A model generated the notes under the pieces. That model saw only the letters and a program-made list of their open reading frames with translations, did no database searches and was not told the DNA's origin. A DNA stretch of 11,155 nucleotides from Hamiltosporidium magnivora. Its lineage: Eukaryota > Microsporidia > Dubosqiidae. How positions within the stretch are numbered: position 1 is the first letter of the stretch; each line of letters opens with the position of its first letter. Location of the stretch: positions 1 to 11,155 of the forward strand of contig PITI01000535.1 of assembly GCA_004325065.1 (NCBI GenBank), given 5' to 3'. Positions 7,838 to 11,155 of the stretch are shown in pieces. The position numbers and the translations under genes were made by a program.

Positions 7838-8400
7838 TACTACTACTAAGTGACATGGCAGCGGTTGAAGAGCATGGACATCTTTAACGATATTTCTCCA
7901 TTCTCTTCTATCTTGTGCCTTTGTCTTCCATTGTTTCACATTATATGTTCTCAGATCTTTTTGCACAAAATCTATTCATATTTTTCGTGGCCTACCCATC
8001 TTCTTTTTCTATTGGGTTTATACCCGTAGATTTGACTTACATCTCGATCAGTTGGACCTACTACATGTCCTAGCCAACTTACCTTCCTTTTTTATTTGGC
8101 TAACCAACTTTAATTCACGGTAGAGATGATGAATTTCTTGGCTCTTCACATTTTAAATTCATTTTTGATGGTTTTGGACCCGTATATTCCAGGAAATATC
8201 TTTATTTTTCATGTGTTTAAGAGTGTTTCATATCTTTTTGTCATTACCCAAGTCTCAGCTCCATGGAATAAAATATGTCTTATGATAGTTATATATATAT
8301 ATTTTTTTGTATTTCTACCTATATCTTGAGTTGATTAAGTTATGCAGTATAAAGTAGACCCTTTTCGCATTTTGTCTCTCCGTTAAATGTATAGGAAGAC
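7838..8400 (-). mobile_element. broken 3' end of an arthropod-type LINE (reverse transcriptase C-terminus)
   Basis: Read on the minus strand, this is the C-terminal end of a non-LTR retrotransposon endonuclease-reverse transcriptase. Motifs appear in family order: IYITIIRHILFHGAETWVMT (ending with HGAETW at 8248-8265), WLGHVVGPTDRD (WLGHV at 8062-8076), GRPRK, KDLRTYNVKQWKTKAQ, then DRREWRNIVKDVHAL (to about 7868). This end is common in insect and crustacean LINEs, often annotated craniofacial development protein 2-like. The frame is constant from about 8400 to 7996 but holds several stops, including TGA at 8209-8211. A shift near 7995 moves to a second frame, which has a TGA at 7976-7978 where Trp is usual. 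It ends in a TAGTAGTAAT-like run (7838-7850, minus sense), perhaps the 3' tail. The 5' part is missing, as in 5'-truncated copies. It is certainly dead. Confidence 0.85.
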
Positions 8401-10175
8401 TAAATCATAATAGTTTTGTAAAATAATATTTTGAGATATTTTTTGAACAAATAAAGCCAATATAAACTTGTCATGTGTCAAAATACAGTGTATTTTTGCT
8501 TTAATGTTTTATTTGTTGATAATTCTACAATTTCTCCTTATTTTAACCATATCTTCACATGTCTATAAATACTTTACCTTTAAAAAACCGATATATGTAT
8601 TTAAAATATGCAAAATTATAGTTTATTTTTTTTCAGTGATAAAATTATGAATTAAATATTATTTAACTATTTCTAATTTTACATGGTATAATCTCTATTT
8701 ATGTGTAATTTAGGATCAATTCTAGAATATTTGTTGATTATTAACTGATTTTGAATATGTATTTCCAGTTCAAATAAGAAATATTGAGAAATTACTTTGT
8801 ATGGTTTGAGAACAAGATAGCTTACTATAAATACAAATTTTGCTAGAAAAATAAAGTAGACAGTTTAGAATATAATATTAACAACCGCTTTTACAGTGAG
8901 AATCTATTTAAGAGCACAAATTGATTAGACCCGGGGATTTTCTTCGTTTAAAACATCATTTATATAATTCTGTGATTTCTTTCGATTAAGACGTTAACGA
9001 CTCACCTATAAATGTTTAATTAGTAAAAAAAATGCAAGGCATAATATTTGTGCATCGATTAGCACATGACTCTTCTGATTCTTTTATAAATCTTACACAA
9101 ACAATAATAGTGAGTAGAGAATGAAACGCTTAAAATGTTTAATTGTCCAAAAAAAAATATTTGAAATAAATATTATTGAATATCCTATGTAGATTATAGT
9201 ATAAAACAAGAATAACATCATAAATATATTTTTTTACGATTCTAAAGTTTTCACTTTTTGAAAGAAAAATAATTTAAATATATTTGTTCGACTTTTTTTA
9301 ACAGCGGTTCTACTTATGCATTAATAATTTTATGATAAAATAGCAAAGTTTTTTTGGTTTCTTGTGTGCGCTTTATTTATATTTTCAATATTAATTGCTT
9401 AAAACGATTATTGCTTGCATAGCTCTATGAAATTTCATCCCTGATAAAATCAAAATATTTTCAATAAAAATGACTATGAAAGTATAAATAAGTTTCTAAT
9501 ATGATTTTTTTAAAAATGTAAGTTTGTTTCTGACAAAGAAAAATCTTCAAGTGAATGAATGCTGACAAAAAACTAAGAAAAAAATATGAAAATAGATCAT
9601 GATCTTGATTGGACAAAAAAAACACGTTAAAACTATTATCAATTTATACCAAATGAAACATAATAGAAGAAATATGATAAAAAAAATATTTCTGGATTTT
9701 ACATGCATCTGCTCAAGAACAGCTAAAGCGCGGATATAAAAGACATAAAAAATATACGAGCAAACAGATCATGAGAAACTATAGAAGCAGAAATAATATA
9801 AAAACCTCATACAATTGAGCTACTGTCTTTCATAGAATAATCTAATGTATTTTTTTTTGCTGAAAGTAAAATTAAGTTTCTGTCTCGATCTTAAAGCTAG
9901 TTATATTATAATATGATTGAAGAAAAATTAGTTTTATAAGATGAAGCATTCTCATCTATCACAATGGAAATTTATATTTATTACTAAATAGATCACCATT
10001 TTTACGTTTGAAACTTATATTTGTTCCTTATATAGCATATGGGTGAAAAACTTGGAGTATTGCACAAAGTTTCTTTTAAAACACAATTACTTTATTCTAT
10101 ATACCGTTAGAAATTGACTAGAAGAATATTTAAATCAGTAAAAGTAGTGCGAATTAGAATTTTCTTTTATTCTAT
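8401..10175. other. long AT-rich spacer with one 12-bp palindrome
   Basis: No convincing gene. A 60-codon plus-strand run at 8468-8650 opens with TTG and is all T-rich hydrophobic codons, so it is probably chance. AGATCATGATCT at 9594-9605 is a perfect 12-bp palindrome. Short open pieces at about 9599-9742 (+) carry a 47-residue ATG frame followed by an overlapping open stretch in another phase; neither resembles a known protein. Confidence 0.5.
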
Positions 10176-10622
10176 CTAACAACTTAATTTTCTATAGACT
10201 TTTTTTGGAATATTTAATATTTTATAACTTTTTTTATTGTAGCATCCTGCGAAACCAATAGTTTTAACTTTTAGATTAACATTTTTCCAGCGGATGCACA
10301 CGTTATATTGTTTTTATAGCCTAATGACAGTTCGCGGTTTAACATAGATAACTTCACCCGTTAAGATGCCATCGGCTTCCCCTTCAATATTTGTATACCA
10401 AAGCTTTTCATACAAAAGACACGTAGGAGCATTAGTTGGGATATTTGGCTGACATGTGAATTTATGTTCGATACAGAAGTTTGATCGCAGATAAAAACTC
10501 AACCTTGTCATTCCAAAATCAATAGAAACTCCTATTATGTTACACTTTCAGAACCGAATAAACTTCCAGTTAAAATAAACCTAGGCAACAATTATTGTCG
10601 TATTTAAAGCCCATTTTGGCAT
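10176..10622 (-). pseudogene. stop-interrupted Cys-containing frame, possibly a decayed secreted protein
   Basis: A minus-strand frame from ATG 10622 to TAG 10176-10178 covers 149 codons with three internal stops: TAG at 10581-10583, TGA at 10548-10550 and TAA at 10314-10316. About 11-13 would be expected by chance. The first residues, MPKWALNTTIIVA, could be part of a signal peptide. The middle keeps a 65-residue open stretch (10314-10511) with FCIEHKFTCQPNIPTNAPTC and then EGEADGILTGEVIYVKPRT. After the TAA the frame stays open for 45 codons with three further Cys. G+C is visibly higher than in the flanks. The spaced Cys suggest a disulfide-bonded extracellular protein, but I recognise no family. 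No CCC motif precedes the ATG. Whether the 10314-10511 part is still made is unknown. Confidence 0.4.
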
Positions 10623-11155
10623 TATTTTTTTTAGTAAGTAATGGATAAAGTGAGTTATGTGCAGCACAATTATTCATAAAATTAAAAATATATAATTTAT
10701 GTGGGTAATATAGATAATACTATCAAAAGATCTTGTTCAGATCATTTTGTTTTATGATTTTATTTCTAAACTTATGAAATGTAAACCAAGCCATATATTT
10801 TCAACTTTCTAAATGACAAATTTCTGTCTAAAACCAGCATTTCAATATCTTCGAACTTTTTCTTCATTATTTTGGTTTATCAGTTCAAAATTAAAAATAT
10901 ATGGTAATTTCTAGAATAACGGTCAGTAATTTGTAAAAAATAAATTAAAAAAAGAAAATTTTTGATTAAAATATTAATTAAAAATTAATAATACATCGAA
11001 TATTTACACCTTATAGAAATGTATTTTGGAAAAAAGTTACTCGTATTCAAAAACTCTTTGAAATATAAAAATTTCAGAAGTTGTATATTCATAATAATAA
11101 TTTCGAAGTTTCTCCGAACAAATAACTGTATTTCCATTATTGTTGATTTCGAAAA
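10623..11155. other. AT-rich spacer, no gene seen
   Basis: No coding stretch, repeat or RNA signature was recognised up to the window end. Confidence 0.5.

Noticed and set aside
8126..8329. Plus-strand 67-residue reading frame starting MMNFLALHIL
   Set aside because: It is antisense to the LINE remnant, whose motifs on the minus strand are clear.
8468..8650. Plus-strand 60-residue hydrophobic reading frame
   Set aside because: It needs a TTG start and consists of T-rich Phe, Leu and Ile codons, which arise freely in AT-rich DNA.
8931..8940. GACCCGGGGA as a regulatory site
   Set aside because: It contains CCCGGG but has no ATG within a useful distance on either strand and no second copy.
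8880..8990. Minus-strand reading with KRRKSPG, resembling the KSPG.D region of LINE reverse transcriptases
   Set aside because: The order relative to the LINE 3' end fits, but the match is only a few residues with stops on both sides.
10367..10453. Plus-strand 28-residue frame from ATG 10367 with CCC 8 bases upstream
   Set aside because: It is antisense to the longer Cys-containing frame, very short, and its CCC stands alone without AA before it.

Overview
The window looks like gene-poor, intron-less eukaryotic DNA, by eye roughly three-quarters A+T. The best guess is a microsporidian with an expanded, repeat-rich genome; a Hamiltosporidium-like parasite of Daphnia would fit. Two things point there. 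The two most credible genes, on opposite strands, have no introns, and each carries AACCCC a few bases before its ATG, like the CCC start-site motif known in microsporidia. The long spacers also hold short tandem arrays and decayed mobile DNA. The species guess is inference; the sequence shows only composition, motif and layout.

Layout. 1-1330: AT-rich, no gene seen. 1331-2121: short coding-like pieces, ending in a possible 56-residue tail-anchored membrane protein (1951-2121). 3116-3853 (+): a 245-residue secreted acidic protein of unknown function, the clearest gene here. 4161-4358: three 62-bp tandem repeats. 4706-5269 (-): a stop-sparse frame, probably a decayed gene. 5573-6066: a G-rich, C-poor array of 75-bp units fading into a 30-bp period, built on a 15-bp step. 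6561-6758 (-): a 65-residue zinc-finger protein resembling Sgf11 of the SAGA deubiquitinase module. 6775-7105: a third array (76-82 bp units) touching that gene's 5' side. 7838-8400 (-): the broken 3' end of an arthropod-type LINE. 10176-10622 (-): a Cys-containing, stop-interrupted frame.

The genes do not form an operon or pathway. The two credible genes are an exported, probably host-facing protein and a nuclear chromatin-regulator subunit. The rest is spacer, tandem repeats and remnants. The points most worth following are the minimal Sgf11 candidate, the arthropod-type LINE in a putative parasite, and the start-motif-like arrays lying 5' of minus-strand coding frames.
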